Positions 44,389-54,542 of a DNA stretch of 64,000 nucleotides are shown here, in pieces (the stretch's first letter is position 1; the number at the start of each line of letters is the position of its first letter). The stretch comes from Synechococcus sp. M16CYN (GTDB taxonomy: Bacteria; Cyanobacteriota; Cyanobacteriia; PCC-6307; Cyanobiaceae). The stretch spans positions 868,001 to 932,000 of the forward strand of contig NZ_AP029048.1 in NCBI RefSeq assembly GCF_040371545.1. The letters run 5' to 3'. The notes under the pieces are model-generated. The model had not been told where the DNA came from, made no database searches, and saw nothing but the letters and a program-made list of their open reading frames with translations. Made by a program: the position numbers and the translations under genes.

Positions 44389-47010
44389 GTGGTCGTATCT
44401 GCTGTGGATCAGCCGGTCGATTTTTATGCTCTAGTCGGTCAAGGCATCAAAAAACCAGGCCGGTACATGGGGTGTGAGTTAGGGGTTGTTCCACGAAATT
44501 GGAACAGTGCTTCCGTGCGTTGGGCTCTTACATACCCAGAAATTTACGAAGTCGGTTCTAGTAATTTGGGGCATGTCATTCTTTATTCGATTCTTAATGC
44601 TGTTCCTGGGCAATTATGCGATCGTGCCTATTTGCCAGCAGCGGATTTGATAGATCGCTTGCGAAAGCGAAAGCAGCCATTATTCGCGGTGGAAAGTCGA
44701 CTTCCATTGCTAGCGTTCGACATTCTTGGTTTTAGCTTGAGTTATGAGCTTGGTGTGACCAACATCCTTGAAATGTTGGACCTTAGTCAGGTTCCGATTC
44801 GTGCATCAAACCGCGGTGATTTGCCGTTGAATGATCCGGCTTCGATCCCGTTGGTTTTTGCAGGTGGTCCAACCGCCACGAGTAACCCTGAGCCTTATGC
44901 CCTGTTTTTTGATTTTATAGCCTTAGGAGATGGTGAAGAGCTCTTACCAGAAATCGGTTTGGTAGTTGCTCAAGCCAAAGCCAAAGGCTGGCGCCGCTCT
45001 CAACTGCTGAGAGATCTAGCCCAGGTTCCCGGGGTGTACATTCCGTCACTTTACGGCCCTGGAGCCGACGGCGTTTCACTTCAGCCACTGTATTCTGAAC
45101 TGCCAAGGCGAGTGCTGCGCCGAGTGGCGACTCCCATACCTCATTACGCTACGGGGCTTGTTCCGTATGTGGAAACGGTGCATGACCGCCTCACCGTGGA
45201 GATTAGGCGAGGCTGTACCCGCGGTTGCCGTTTTTGTCAGCCCGGCATGCTAACTCGCCCAGCTCGGGATGTAGAGCCTGAGGCTGTCATCGAAGCAGTG
45301 GAAGCTGGTATTAAGCAAACCGGTTACAGCGATTTTTCATTGCTTTCACTGAGTTGTAGTGATTATCTTGCTCTGCCTGCTGTTGGTGTCGAATTACGCA
45401 ATCGCCTGATTGACCAAAACATTAGCTTGCAACTGCCCAGTCAGCGTGTAGATCGTTTCGATCACAACATTGCTCATATTCTTGGTGGGGCTAGACGGTC
45501 CGGTCTCACCTTCGCTCCAGAGGCAGGAACCCAGCGCTTACGAGATATCGTCAATAAAGGGTTGACTGATGATGACCTCTTGAAGGGTATCCGTATTGCT
45601 ATGCAGAACGGTTACCGAAAAATAAAGCTGTATTTCATGATTGGGTTGCCGGGAGAAACGGACTCTGATGTTCTTGGGATTGCTAAAACTTGCGCGATGC
45701 TGCAGCAGAGTTGCCGGGATTTGGGACGGCTCAATCTAAATGTAACTGTTAGCAACTTCACGCCAAAACCGCACACACCATTTCAATGGCATAGCGTATC
45801 GAGCGATGAGTTTCGACGGCGCCAAAAGCTTCTACGTCTAGCTTTCAAGCATCTACGCGGACTGAAGGTCAACTTCACAGATGTGCGCCTCTCTGCAATG
45901 GAGGATTTCGTTGGCCGAGGCGACCGTCGGCTAGCTCCAGTTATTGAGGCTGCTTGGCGCGCCGGGGCTGGAATGGATTCCTGGTTTGAAGCGCTCGATC
46001 GCGCCTACACTGCTTGGACGAGCGCGATCGCTGACGCCGGGTTGAATGGAAAATATCGAGAGTTGGAAGTTGGAAGTTGGAGTGCAGTCAATGCATTAGA
46101 TCAAGAGGATCTCGAGGCTTTTTGTCGTCAGCCCCTACCCTGGGACCATATCGATACCGGTGTCGATAAGACATGGCTTTTGGAAGATTTGCGCCGGGCT
46201 TTGACTGCAACCATTGTTCCTGATTGTTCTTTTGAAGGTTGCAGCAGTTGCGGAGTTTGTGGATCCGAATTTGGTCACAATGTGGTGGTGTCCCCTCCTG
46301 AGGTTCCGAGGCAGGTCCCGAGGCAAGCTCCACTTAATAGTCGGATCTGTCGTTTGCGGATTCAGTTCACTAAAACAGGCCCGATGGCGCTGCTGAGCCA
46401 CCTTGATCTTATACGTACGCTAGAGCGAATCCTGAGACGTAGCGGCCTCCCTATCAGTTTTACCGGTGGTTTTCATCCTTTACCCAGAATCCAAATCGCC
46501 CTGGCTCTTCCATTAGGAGTCGAAGCTGGTGGTGAATGGATGGATTTAGAATTTACGGAATCCCTTGCACCTGCTCAACTGAAGGAACGTTTGCGACCAC
46601 TGCTGCCAGAAGGTCTCTCTCTATTATCTGTGCTTGAGGTGCCCATCAGTGGTCCGAGTCTGTCACAGCAAGTCCGTGCATCTGTTTGGAGTTTTGATTT
46701 AACACTGAAAAGCGGAATGACTATAAATTGGTCCATAGCAATCGCTACTCTTTTGGCAGCGGATAAGCTTATTTGGCACGACACAGATAAGAAAGGTAGG
46801 TCTCGGCAGAGAGATTGTCGGCCGGCCTTACGCAGGTTAGACATTTTGTCTAATCCAGAAGGACCTCGGTTGCGTTTGCGCCTAGAAGCAAAAGTAGATG
46901 GGATGGGAAGAAGTCTCCGACCGTCGCAAATTCAACACTGGCTGGAGGAACAGCTGCGCACCCCTCTCGTCATTCACGCCTTGTGTAGGGATCGTTTGGA
47001 ACTTGCTTAG
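44389..47010 (+). CDS. Fused B12-domain radical SAM and DUF2344 protein (TIGR03960/TIGR03936 type)
   Basis: An 873-residue two-part protein. Residues 40-200 look like a B12-binding-type domain (RWALTYPEIYEVGSSNLGHV; LVFAGGPTATSNPEPYALFF). The radical SAM core has RRGCTRGCRFCQPGML with Cys276, Cys280 and Cys283. After a Cys-rich linker around residue 607 (SFEGCSSCGVCG), the C-terminal 230 residues match the DUF2344 'radical SAM-linked' domain (CRLRIQFTKTGPMALLSHLD; FHPLPRIQIALALPLGVEAG). In many bacteria it lies next to rne/rng, as here. Its substrate is unknown. Start is GTG at 44389. Confidence 0.9.
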   Translation: MVVSAVDQPVDFYALVGQGIKKPGRYMGCELGVVPRNWNSASVRWALTYPEIYEVGSSNLGHVILYSILNAVPGQLCDRAYLPAADLIDRLRKRKQPLFAVESRLPLLAFDILGFSLSYELGVTNILEMLDLSQVPIRASNRGDLPLNDPASIPLVFAGGPTATSNPEPYALFFDFIALGDGEELLPEIGLVVAQAKAKGWRRSQLLRDLAQVPGVYIPSLYGPGADGVSLQPLYSELPRRVLRRVATPIPHYATGLVPYVETVHDRLTVEIRRGCTRGCRFCQPGMLTRPARDVEPEAVIEAVEAGIKQTGYSDFSLLSLSCSDYLALPAVGVELRNRLIDQNISLQLPSQRVDRFDHNIAHILGGARRSGLTFAPEAGTQRLRDIVNKGLTDDDLLKGIRIAMQNGYRKIKLYFMIGLPGETDSDVLGIAKTCAMLQQSCRDLGRLNLNVTVSNFTPKPHTPFQWHSVSSDEFRRRQKLLRLAFKHLRGLKVNFTDVRLSAMEDFVGRGDRRLAPVIEAAWRAGAGMDSWFEALDRAYTAWTSAIADAGLNGKYRELEVGSWSAVNALDQEDLEAFCRQPLPWDHIDTGVDKTWLLEDLRRALTATIVPDCSFEGCSSCGVCGSEFGHNVVVSPPEVPRQVPRQAPLNSRICRLRIQFTKTGPMALLSHLDLIRTLERILRRSGLPISFTGGFHPLPRIQIALALPLGVEAGGEWMDLEFTESLAPAQLKERLRPLLPEGLSLLSVLEVPISGPSLSQQVRASVWSFDLTLKSGMTINWSIAIATLLAADKLIWHDTDKKGRSRQRDCRPALRRLDILSNPEGPRLRLRLEAKVDGMGRSLRPSQIQHWLEEQLRTPLVIHALCRDRLELA

Positions 47011-47263
47011 TGTTATGGTGACCGGGGATAGGCGACGCACAATCTGCGTTTGCTTGTTTCGGTCTTGTTTGACCTAGTTGGATGTTGAGACCCGGCACTT
47101 GCGTCGCGGTTTGATTAGGACTCCAGGCTTGTTTTCACAAGAGTTTCGGCTCTAGGTCGCTTCGGTCTTTTAAGACCTCTAAATTCACCAAACACCCCGA
47201 TGCAGTACACCTGTAGGCGTCTGATCGGATTAAGGTCTCGCATGGGCTCAAGCCTGTTCTTTT
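47011..47263 (+). promoter_or_regulatory. Leader region of rne
   Basis: About 250 bp between the radical SAM gene and rne contain no gene. Several short stems occur, the clearest being GGTCTT-TT-AAGACC (47164-47177) and GAG-TTTCGG-CTC just before it. Cyanobacterial rne mRNAs are known to have long, structured, self-cleaved leaders that keep RNase E levels constant; the same is likely here but not proven. Confidence 0.5.
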
Positions 47264-49222
47264 ATGCCCCAGCAAATTGTCATCGCGGAACAGCTGCGCA
47301 TCGCGGCTGTACTCTCCGGTGAGCGAGTAGATGAACTGATCGTTGCTCAAGGTCGATATCAGATTGGTGACGTCTATTTAGGCACAGTTGAAAATGTGCT
47401 CCCTGGTATAGACGCTGCTTTCGTTAATATCGGAGAAAGTGAAAAAAACGGTTTTATTCATGTTACGGATCTTGGTCCCCTTCGTCTAAAAAAAGGTTCT
47501 GCTGGTATCACGGAATTGCTTGAGCCTTGCCAAAAGGTTTTAGTGCAAGTGATGAAAGAGCCTACAGGTACGAAGGGGCCGCGACTTACTGGGAATTTGG
47601 CTCTTCCTGGCCGGTATCTGGTTCTTCAACCTCACGGCCTTGGGGTGAATATTTCACGTCGTATTAATTCTGAAGCGGAGCGCAACAGACTAAGAGCCTT
47701 AGGTGTTCTGGTAAAACCACCAGGTGCTGGACTTCTGATTCGTACCGAAGCGGATGGAATTAGTGAAGAGTTACTAATTGATGACCTTGAGGCCCTCTTA
47801 CGTCAGTGGGACGCAATCCAACAGGCGGCGGAAACTGCAGCCCCTCCTGTCTTATTAAATCGTGATGAAGATTTTATTCATCGTATCCTTCGCGATCATA
47901 TGGGTCCAGATCTTATTCGTGTCGTAGTTGATGATCCGGCATCTGTCTCCAGAGTCAGCAGTTTCCTTGGATCTGAGGTTAGCAACGTTTTAGTTGAAGC
48001 TCACGACGAGTTCACCGAACTGCTCGAGCATTACAAGATTAATGCAGCTATTCGGGATGCATTGAAACCGAGGGTTGATCTTCCTTCGGGCGGCTATGTG
48101 ATCATTGAACCTACGGAAGCGCTCACGGTCATTGACGTAAACTCTGGCTCATTTACGCGGTCAGCGAATGCACGGGAAACAGTACTCTGGACTAACTGTG
48201 AGGCAGCGATTGAAATCGCGAGGCAACTGAAACTTCGCAATATTGGGGGAGTAATCATCATTGACTTCATTGATATGGACTCCCGTCGTGATCAGCTTCA
48301 GTTATTGGAGTATTTCACAACGGCAACTCGAAGTGACTCTGCCCGTCCACAAATTGCGCAACTCAGTGAGCTGGGCCTGGTGGAGCTCACCCGGAAGCGT
48401 CAAGGACAGAACATTTATGAATTGTTTGGTCGTGTCTGTCCAAGTTGTGGCGGTCTTGGTCATGTGGCAGTTTTACCGGGAAAAGATCTGCTCCAACCTT
48501 TAGCGACGGCGACTGGTTTAGTTCGTTCGGTAGCTTTTACCAGGGCTGAGGCAATCTCTTCAGGAGAGACTGCGGCTAGCAGCAGTCGTCGTCGACGCAG
48601 TAGCCATGGCCGAACCACTGCAGATGGTGGTGGCGCACTATCAGCTGAAGCCGCCGTGATCAATTCTGAGGTATCAGAAGAGTCAACGGATAGCACTCAA
48701 GAGCCTGTTCTAGTTCGCCGTCAAGAGCCAAAGCTAGTCCTTGTTCCAATGACGGAGGAACAACAAAAGGTGTATAGCTGGCTTGGGCTTAATCCAACCT
48801 TGCTTTTAGAGGAACCACCTGAATTGGAGGAGATTCTAGTGCTCGCTGTTCTTCCTGGTGAGGATGAGCAAGAGATTCTTGAAGAGGCACGTCAGCAACT
48901 AGCACTTAGTGCTGGACGGCGCCGCCGACGCGGTAATCGTGGTGGAACAGGTAATCGAACTGGCACACGTGTCGGCATAACTTTGTCAGAAGCCATGCCT
49001 GCTCAGTTAGCTACTACATTAGGCGCCATCGATCAGAGAAACGATTCTGCTTCATTAATGGTAGACGGTATCTCATCGGAAAGTGTTGCCGCAGTGGAGG
49101 TTACTTCAGATCCAGGGCCCACCGCTCTATTCGAACCAACTCAATCAGAGGATGAGGTTGAAGAGTCGCGCCGCCGGCGCCGGCGCTCCTCTGCGCCAAC
49201 ATCTAGCGAAGTAAGTGACTAA
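47264..49222 (+). CDS. rne: Ribonuclease E/G
   Basis: A 652-residue endoribonuclease with an N-terminal catalytic half and a disordered C-terminal half, as usual for cyanobacterial RNase E. The S1 domain is [20 protein letters not shown]; the DNase I-like core includes [20 protein letters not shown] and [20 protein letters not shown] with catalytic Asp residues, and the zinc link CPSCGGLG follows. The C-terminal 200 residues have Arg-rich blocks ([32 protein letters not shown]) that may bind RNA. Its end overlaps the rnhB start by 8 nt. Confidence 0.95.
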   Translation: MPQQIVIAEQLRIAAVLSGERVDELIVAQGRYQIGDVYLGTVENVLPGIDAAFVNIGESEKNGFIHVTDLGPLRLKKGSAGITELLEPCQKVLVQVMKEPTGTKGPRLTGNLALPGRYLVLQPHGLGVNISRRINSEAERNRLRALGVLVKPPGAGLLIRTEADGISEELLIDDLEALLRQWDAIQQAAETAAPPVLLNRDEDFIHRILRDHMGPDLIRVVVDDPASVSRVSSFLGSEVSNVLVEAHDEFTELLEHYKINAAIRDALKPRVDLPSGGYVIIEPTEALTVIDVNSGSFTRSANARETVLWTNCEAAIEIARQLKLRNIGGVIIIDFIDMDSRRDQLQLLEYFTTATRSDSARPQIAQLSELGLVELTRKRQGQNIYELFGRVCPSCGGLGHVAVLPGKDLLQPLATATGLVRSVAFTRAEAISSGETAASSSRRRRSSHGRTTADGGGALSAEAAVINSEVSEESTDSTQEPVLVRRQEPKLVLVPMTEEQQKVYSWLGLNPTLLLEEPPELEEILVLAVLPGEDEQEILEEARQQLALSAGRRRRRGNRGGTGNRTGTRVGITLSEAMPAQLATTLGAIDQRNDSASLMVDGISSESVAAVEVTSDPGPTALFEPTQSEDEVEESRRRRRRSSAPTSSEVSD

Positions 49223-49814
49223 ATTGCAGAGAGTTTCTAACAGTCTTTTGATAGCAGGGATCGACGAAGTCGGTCGCGGTTGCTTGTTCGGCCCAGTGTT
49301 TGCTGCTGTTGTAGTGCTAGACAAGCTAGCGGAGCAACAGCTCTGGCAAGCTGGCCTTAACGACAGCAAAAAACTGTCCGCTAAGCAACGCTCAGAACTC
49401 GTACCGGTCATTCGACAAGAGAGCAAAGCGTGGGGACTTGGACAAGCCTCTGCTGGTGAAATCGATGTCCTGGGAATCAGAGGTGCTACAGAACAAGCAA
49501 TGCTTAGGGCTCTTCAAAAGCTACCACAATCCCCAAATCTTGTTCTCGTTGATGGTAAACTCCGCCTCCGCCTCTGGAATGGTCCACAACAGGTGCTAGT
49601 AGCTGGAGATAGTTACTCAGCCGCTATAGCTGCTGCCAGCGTGCTGGCGAAAGAGGTTCGTGATGCTCTGATTCGTCGTTTGGCTTTGCGGTTTCCAGGG
49701 TATAGCTTGGAACGAAATGTGGGGTATGGAACAGCATTGCACCGAAAAGCGCTGCTGGATCTAGGTCCCACCTCCTTGCATCGAAATAGTTTTCTCAGAC
49801 GTTTATTGGCTTGA
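49215..49814 (+). CDS. rnhB: Ribonuclease HII
   Basis: A 199-residue enzyme that removes RNA and single ribonucleotides from DNA. The active-site motif [19 protein letters not shown] contains the Asp-Glu pair (Asp17, Glu18); [23 protein letters not shown] and [20 protein letters not shown] complete the family pattern. The first motif has GCLFGPV in place of the common GPLAGPV, as in some picocyanobacterial proteins. Start is GTG at 49215, inside the last codons of rne. It overlaps the convergent DUF1997 gene by 12 nt at their stops. Confidence 0.94.
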   Translation: MTKLQRVSNSLLIAGIDEVGRGCLFGPVFAAVVVLDKLAEQQLWQAGLNDSKKLSAKQRSELVPVIRQESKAWGLGQASAGEIDVLGIRGATEQAMLRALQKLPQSPNLVLVDGKLRLRLWNGPQQVLVAGDSYSAAIAAASVLAKEVRDALIRRLALRFPGYSLERNVGYGTALHRKALLDLGPTSLHRNSFLRRLLA

Positions 49815-50336
49815 TGGTTCGAATTTGAGTGTTGTACACCAGTGGTTAAAGTCGTTGATGAGTTGCTTGCCAACTCGTGATTTTATCCCGATCAAGATCC
49901 CATTAAGAATCGATTCACCTGTGGATTCCAGAACATAGCGGGGGATTAAACGTAGCAGCTGAGGCTGGCTAACTCTTACCGCAAGGTGAGCATGCCCATT
50001 TAGCCCTCGGTGATCACTTGTAAGACGTGACTCCAAGGATAACTGAAAGTCATCTACACCACTAAGTCCCTCAAGTTCGCAATCCACTGCCTTCATCACA
50101 AGAGTGTTGGCTTTGGTTTCAATTTCGAGGGATACAACAGGTTTCACTTGCAATTGAAATACCTGCAAGCTGGTGACGAGGTAGCGGTAATGCCCCAGTT
50201 TGGTTCTTCTTAATTGGCGCGTATCCAGCAGTGCTCTCAACACACGTTCCTCTTGTTGCAGGTAGTCGGGCAGTAGTTCTGCATTGCATTGAACGGGAAG
50301 GTCCATCTTCTGACTAGCTTCGAAGGCCAGAGGCAT
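49803..50336 (-). CDS. DUF1997 family protein
   Basis: A 177-residue soluble protein. It has the DUF1997 arrangement of beta-strands and a C-terminal helix: [49 protein letters not shown]-like [20 protein letters not shown], and a strongly conserved end [20 protein letters not shown]. Function is unknown. An SRPBCC-like (START-type) fold that binds lipid or other hydrophobic ligands is plausible. The frame is open to 50348; I preferred the ATG at 50336 ([13 protein letters not shown]). Divergent from pheA across about 50 bp. Confidence 0.8.
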   Translation of the reverse strand: MPLAFEASQKMDLPVQCNAELLPDYLQQEERVLRALLDTRQLRRTKLGHYRYLVTSLQVFQLQVKPVVSLEIETKANTLVMKAVDCELEGLSGVDDFQLSLESRLTSDHRGLNGHAHLAVRVSQPQLLRLIPRYVLESTGESILNGILIGIKSRVGKQLINDFNHWCTTLKFEPSSQ

Positions 50337-50388
50337 ACCATCACCCAACGCGGCATGATCCTATCCAGTCCATACGGCCCGACTTTTC

Positions 50389-51237
50389 ATGCTCATACGT
50401 CTCGCTTACCTCGGTCCCACAGGGACTTATGGAGAGCAAGCTGCCCGAGCTTTGGTGGAATTGGAGGCGATGGGTGACGTCGAATTAGTCCCTTGTGCTG
50501 GCTTGCATGCGGTTGTTGAAAAGTTGACGAGAACGCAATGTGATGCAGCCGTGGTGCCCATTGAGAATTCTGTTGAGGGTGGCGTGACTGCCACGTTGGA
50601 TGCATTATGGTCCCATCGCGATCTCTGCATTAGTCGCGCTTTGGTGATTCCCATTCGTCATGCTCTACTAAGTCAGGGAAATGTATCAAATATCACCGAA
50701 GTGCTATCCCATCCTCAGGCGTTAGCCCAGTGCAGTGGCTGGTTGGCGACCCATTTGCCGCGAGCGTTGCAGCTTCCCACATCGTCAACGGCCGAAGCTG
50801 CACAAATGGTGGTGGGCAGTCATTTTCGAGCGGCAATTGCTTCACAAGCTGCAGGGATTGAGAATGGCTTAAAAGAACTAGCATTTCCCGTAAACGATGT
50901 GGCCGGTAATTGCACACGCTTCCTGCTATTGAGGCGTAATGATCGTCAAAATAAAGGAGCTTTAGCGAGCTTGGCTTTTTCGCTTCATCAAAATGTTCCA
51001 GGCGCTTTAGTAGAAATCTTAACCTGTATAGCGAAAGGAGGCCTCAATATGAGCCGAATTGAGTCACGTCCTTCTAAGCGGGCGCTTGGCGAGTATGTAT
51101 TTTTTGTGGATGTTGATCTACCTAGTGACCGGATTGAAGCTCTGCCTGAGCTGGTCAAACAGCTCGAGCCACTCTGCAAGCACTTAGTTCACTTTGGGGC
51201 TTATCCCAGCACGGAATTCATTGGCGATCAAACTTAA
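50389..51237 (+). CDS. pheA: Prephenate dehydratase
   Basis: A 282-residue monofunctional enzyme that turns prephenate into phenylpyruvate. The catalytic domain has RLAYLGPTGTYGEQAARALV, CDAAVVPIENSVEGGVTATL and VAGNCTRFLLLRR, which holds the key Thr of the TRF motif. A C-terminal ACT domain follows (NVPGALVEILTCIAKGGLNM; SRIESRPSKRALGEYVFFVD) and probably senses phenylalanine. The start at 50389 directly opens the first strand. It overlaps the convergent methyltransferase gene by 20 nt at their 3' ends. Confidence 0.95.
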   Translation: MLIRLAYLGPTGTYGEQAARALVELEAMGDVELVPCAGLHAVVEKLTRTQCDAAVVPIENSVEGGVTATLDALWSHRDLCISRALVIPIRHALLSQGNVSNITEVLSHPQALAQCSGWLATHLPRALQLPTSSTAEAAQMVVGSHFRAAIASQAAGIENGLKELAFPVNDVAGNCTRFLLLRRNDRQNKGALASLAFSLHQNVPGALVEILTCIAKGGLNMSRIESRPSKRALGEYVFFVDVDLPSDRIEALPELVKQLEPLCKHLVHFGAYPSTEFIGDQT

Positions 51238-52150
51238 AAACTCCGAACTGCATCAAGCCTGTAGCGAAGGCCCAGTGCATCAAGAGAAGTGTTGGGGTTT
51301 CCCTTAACCCCTGAATTACAGCTTTAGGACCAATATCAAGAATTGCGCCAGGACGCCGTAGACCTTCTACAATGGAATCTATCCAAGATGGAAGGGTTGC
51401 TCTACTCCAGTCATCGGTACGGAGACCTCCCTGGGCATAGTGGCTATTTTCCAGATTGTGCCGGAAGCTAGCGATGCTGGCAAATTCTGGATGGGACCAT
51501 TGATTGAGTAGTTGACGCATCACAATACGCTCTATTTTACTCATGGCGCCATCCGATGGATCACGGCGATTCCAGTCCGCTACTGCAAGCAGACCCCCAG
51601 GTTTTAAGACTCTTAAGAGTTCATCTGCGTATCGCTGCTTATTTGGCATATGGGGACCTGCTTCCACGCTCCAAACGGCGTCGAAGCTTTGATCTGGCAA
51701 CCGTAGGCTGAGTGCATCCATCACATGGAAGCAACAATTTAAATCATGGGGTGTTAGCTCTATGGCTCGAGTAACTTGAGCAGGACTGATACTGATACCA
51801 ACAACGTTAAAATTGTAGTCACGAGCTAGGATGCGAGCACTGCCACCAATGCCGCATCCTACATCCAGAACCTTGGATCCAGTGGGGAGCTGATTGAGAC
51901 CACTCCACTGCACTAGTTCATGGACGAAAGACACTTTCGCCTCACGGAAGTCGCTGTACCTTGGCGGATTTCCGTAATGACCCAGGTGCACGTGATCTCC
52001 CCAAAGGCGTTCTAGAAGACGGTCATTAGTCCAGGCATCGTAAGCAGCAGCAACACTTTCAGATGATTGATAACGACGATCACCTTGGATCCATAACAAA
52101 AACGTAAAAGTTACAGCGATACCGGTTAGCAAAAACAGAAAAATCAGCAT
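51218..52150 (-). CDS. Membrane-anchored class I SAM methyltransferase, tocopherol methyltransferase-like
   Basis: A 310-residue protein with an N-terminal membrane anchor (MLIFLFLLTGIAVTFTFLLW) and a Rossmann methyltransferase domain. SAM motif I is GSKVLDVGCGIGGSARILAR; then NVVGISISPAQVTRA and AVWSVEAGPHMPNKQRYADE, LLRVLKPGGLLAVADWNRRD. The EAGxHMPNK segment and LWGDHVHLGHYG recall cyanobacterial gamma-tocopherol methyltransferases and related prenyl-quinone enzymes. I infer a lipophilic quinone or tocopherol substrate; the exact one is open. Its start overlaps the LON-domain gene stop by one base. Confidence 0.8.
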   Translation of the reverse strand: MLIFLFLLTGIAVTFTFLLWIQGDRRYQSSESVAAAYDAWTNDRLLERLWGDHVHLGHYGNPPRYSDFREAKVSFVHELVQWSGLNQLPTGSKVLDVGCGIGGSARILARDYNFNVVGISISPAQVTRAIELTPHDLNCCFHVMDALSLRLPDQSFDAVWSVEAGPHMPNKQRYADELLRVLKPGGLLAVADWNRRDPSDGAMSKIERIVMRQLLNQWSHPEFASIASFRHNLENSHYAQGGLRTDDWSRATLPSWIDSIVEGLRRPGAILDIGPKAVIQGLRETPTLLLMHWAFATGLMQFGVFKFDRQ

Positions 52151-52788
52151 TATTTCAGATCCATCAGAACAGTGCGAGCAGCCAATTGTCGGCGCGTGTG
52201 ATCCAACATTTCAAATTGCCGATAAAGTCGATCATGGGTGTCGGTGAGTTCAAGAAGAGTCTGCTGCTCAGCAGCGGCGCGATTGTCCAAATGGGCACCA
52301 ATCCAGAAGGAGAGTTCTCGGGGTAGATCTGGCAGATCTGCTGGAAGTTCGACATGGCGACCTTGTAGTTTCGCTGTAAGCGCTACTACATCTTTTAAGG
52401 CCCCGCTTACTTGATCTTTTAATCCCATTAACCTTTCTTGGTTTATCACCGGCTCATCTTCAATCCAACTAACCATCGCCATTCGGTAAGGCGTTTCCCG
52501 CGTGGTATTGAGAAGTCGAAAGCGCTGCTGTCCGATGGTCACTATGTAACTGCGACCATCGTCACTGGTCTGATGTTGCAGCACTTCGGCACAGCACCCC
52601 ACGTCAGCTGTATAACCAGTTTCAGGGTCAACTCGGATAACGCCGAAACGCCTATCAGCCTCCAACACGGACCGGAGCAACATTCGGTAGCGTGATTCGA
52701 AAATATGGAGTGGTAAGAGTTGTTGCGGGAATAACACAACGTCCGGCAACGGGAACAGAGGAAGTTCCCTAACGGAATAATCGGACAC
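52150..52788 (-). CDS. LON substrate-binding-domain protein
   Basis: A 212-residue protein made only of the Lon N-terminal substrate-binding domain and a helical tail, with no ATPase or protease parts. It starts VRELPLFPLPDVVLFPQQLL, then PLHIFESRYRMLLRSVLEAD and RRFGVIRVDPETG, the standard pattern. Such stand-alone LON domains are thought to bind unfolded proteins or act as adaptors; the function is not established. It follows rpsJ by 56 bp on the same strand, so it may be transcribed with the str operon. Confidence 0.9.
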   Translation of the reverse strand: MSDYSVRELPLFPLPDVVLFPQQLLPLHIFESRYRMLLRSVLEADRRFGVIRVDPETGYTADVGCCAEVLQHQTSDDGRSYIVTIGQQRFRLLNTTRETPYRMAMVSWIEDEPVINQERLMGLKDQVSGALKDVVALTAKLQGRHVELPADLPDLPRELSFWIGAHLDNRAAAEQQTLLELTDTHDRLYRQFEMLDHTRRQLAARTVLMDLK

Positions 52789-52844
52789 GGACGCCGTGTT
52801 GAAGGTTTCCTGATCTTAGGAAAAGACTGTTCCGATCGATGGGA

Positions 52845-53165
52845 TCAGAGCTTCACCTCGATGTCAACACCACTAGGGAGATCAAGTTTCATTAGAGCAT
52901 CGATGGTTTTTGTTGACGGGCTATATATGTCAATTATTCGACAGTGGGTTCTAGTCTCAAAGTGCTCTCGAGAATCTTTGTCTACATGGGGAGAGCGAAG
53001 AACGCAGTAGATTTTACGCTTTGTGGGGAGGGGGATCGGCCCAATGGCAGATGCAGCCGTGGTATCAGCCGTTTCGATAATTTTGTCGCAAGACAAATCG
53101 AGCATTCGACGGTCAAACGCTTTCAATCGAATACGGATTTTCTGCTGAGCGATTGCAGTAGACAT
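52845..53165 (-). CDS. rpsJ: 30S ribosomal protein S10
   Basis: A 106-residue S10, part of the small-subunit head and of the NusB/NusE antitermination complex. Recognisable segments are [40 protein letters not shown] and [20 protein letters not shown]. It ends the leftward rpsL-rpsG-fusA-tuf-rpsJ set, the typical cyanobacterial arrangement, in which rpsJ is attached to the str rather than the S10 operon. A 134-bp gap separates it from tuf. Confidence 0.97.
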   Translation of the reverse strand: MSTAIAQQKIRIRLKAFDRRMLDLSCDKIIETADTTAASAIGPIPLPTKRKIYCVLRSPHVDKDSREHFETRTHCRIIDIYSPSTKTIDALMKLDLPSGVDIEVKL

Positions 53166-53299
53166 AGGAGAACTGGAAATGGTGATAAGGGCCAGTAGGA
53201 GGCCTGCATGCGATTGTCAAAGTTCAAACCCAACCTAGGCGATGGGAGACTGAAGCCTCACCATCGCCGTCCTCATATGAAGGTGAAAACAGTTGCTAA

Positions 53300-54499
53300 T
53301 TACTCGATTATCTTGGAGACCACGCCGGCACCAATAGTGCGACCACCTTCACGAATAGCGAAGCGCATGCCCATTTCCATGGCCACAGGGCAGATTAGTT
53401 CACCGGTCATTTGGATGTTGTCACCAGGCATCACCATTTCCACGTTAGAGCCGTCTTCGGAAGTAAAGGCGGTGATTTGGCCGGTAACATCCGTCGTGCG
53501 AATGTAAAACTGCGGCCGGTAGCCAGCAAAAAAGGGAGTATGACGGCCGCCTTCTTCCTTCTTTAAAACATATACTTGACCTTCGAATTTGGTGTGAGGT
53601 GTGATGGAGCCAGGCTTCACTAGCACCATGCCACGTTCAATATCTTCTTTCTGCATGCCACGCAGCAGCAAACCGACGTTGTCTCCTGCCATCCCTTCGT
53701 CGAGCAATTTGCGGAACATCTCTACGCCGGTAACTGTGGTTTTACGAGGCTTGCGGATTCCCACAACTTCGACTTCCTCACCAACCTTGACAACGCCACG
53801 TTCGATCCGCCCGGTAGCTACGGTGCCACGGCCAGTGATAGAGAAAACATCTTCAACAGCCATCAAAAATGGCTTGTCAATTTCACGCTCAGGTTCAGGG
53901 ATATTAGAATCAACAGCAGCCATCAACTCTTCAATCTTGGCTTCCCATTCAGCTTCTCCTTCAATTGCTTTCAGACCTGAGACTTGAACAACTGGAATGT
54001 CGTCGCCAGGGAAATCGTAGCTAGACAACAGCTCACGAATCTCCATTTCTACCAATTCGATAATCTCTTCGTCATCAACCACATCGCATTTATTTAGTGC
54101 AACAACAAGAGCAGGAACGCCAACCTGCTTGGCCAGAAGGATATGCTCTTTGGTTTGTGCCATAGGGCCGTCCGTAGCGGAGCAAACTAGGATTGCACCA
54201 TCCATTTGGGCAGCGCCAGTGATCATATTTTTCACATAATCAGCGTGACCAGGGCAGTCCACGTGAGCGTAGTGACGGCTATCTGTCTCATATTCAACGT
54301 GTGCGGTATTGATGGTGATACCGCGCTCACGCTCCTCTGGAGCACCATCAATATCTGTGTAATTCTGAACTTGAGCCTGCCCTTTTTTAGCGAGCACATT
54401 GGTTATTGCTGCTGTAAGGGTGGTTTTACCGTGGTCAACATGGCCGATGGTGCCGATGTTAACATGGGGCTTGTTCCTTTCGAACTTCTCGCGTGCCAT
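53300..54499 (-). CDS. tuf: Translation elongation factor Tu
   Basis: A 399-residue GTPase that brings aminoacyl-tRNA to the ribosome. G1 is [15 protein letters not shown]2 lies in [15 protein letters not shown]3 is [21 protein letters not shown]4 is [10 protein letters not shown] and G5 SGLKA. Domains 2 and 3 follow ([32 protein letters not shown]). Length is normal for cyanobacteria. There is a 43-bp gap from fusA, and a single gene copy is expected. Confidence 0.99.
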   Translation of the reverse strand: MAREKFERNKPHVNIGTIGHVDHGKTTLTAAITNVLAKKGQAQVQNYTDIDGAPEERERGITINTAHVEYETDSRHYAHVDCPGHADYVKNMITGAAQMDGAILVCSATDGPMAQTKEHILLAKQVGVPALVVALNKCDVVDDEEIIELVEMEIRELLSSYDFPGDDIPVVQVSGLKAIEGEAEWEAKIEELMAAVDSNIPEPEREIDKPFLMAVEDVFSITGRGTVATGRIERGVVKVGEEVEVVGIRKPRKTTVTGVEMFRKLLDEGMAGDNVGLLLRGMQKEDIERGMVLVKPGSITPHTKFEGQVYVLKKEEGGRHTPFFAGYRPQFYIRTTDVTGQITAFTSEDGSNVEMVMPGDNIQMTGELICPVAMEMGMRFAIREGGRTIGAGVVSKIIE

Positions 54500-54542
54500 T
54501 TGATTTTAAAGAATCAAGGGTGAGATTAGGGGAGTGTAGAGA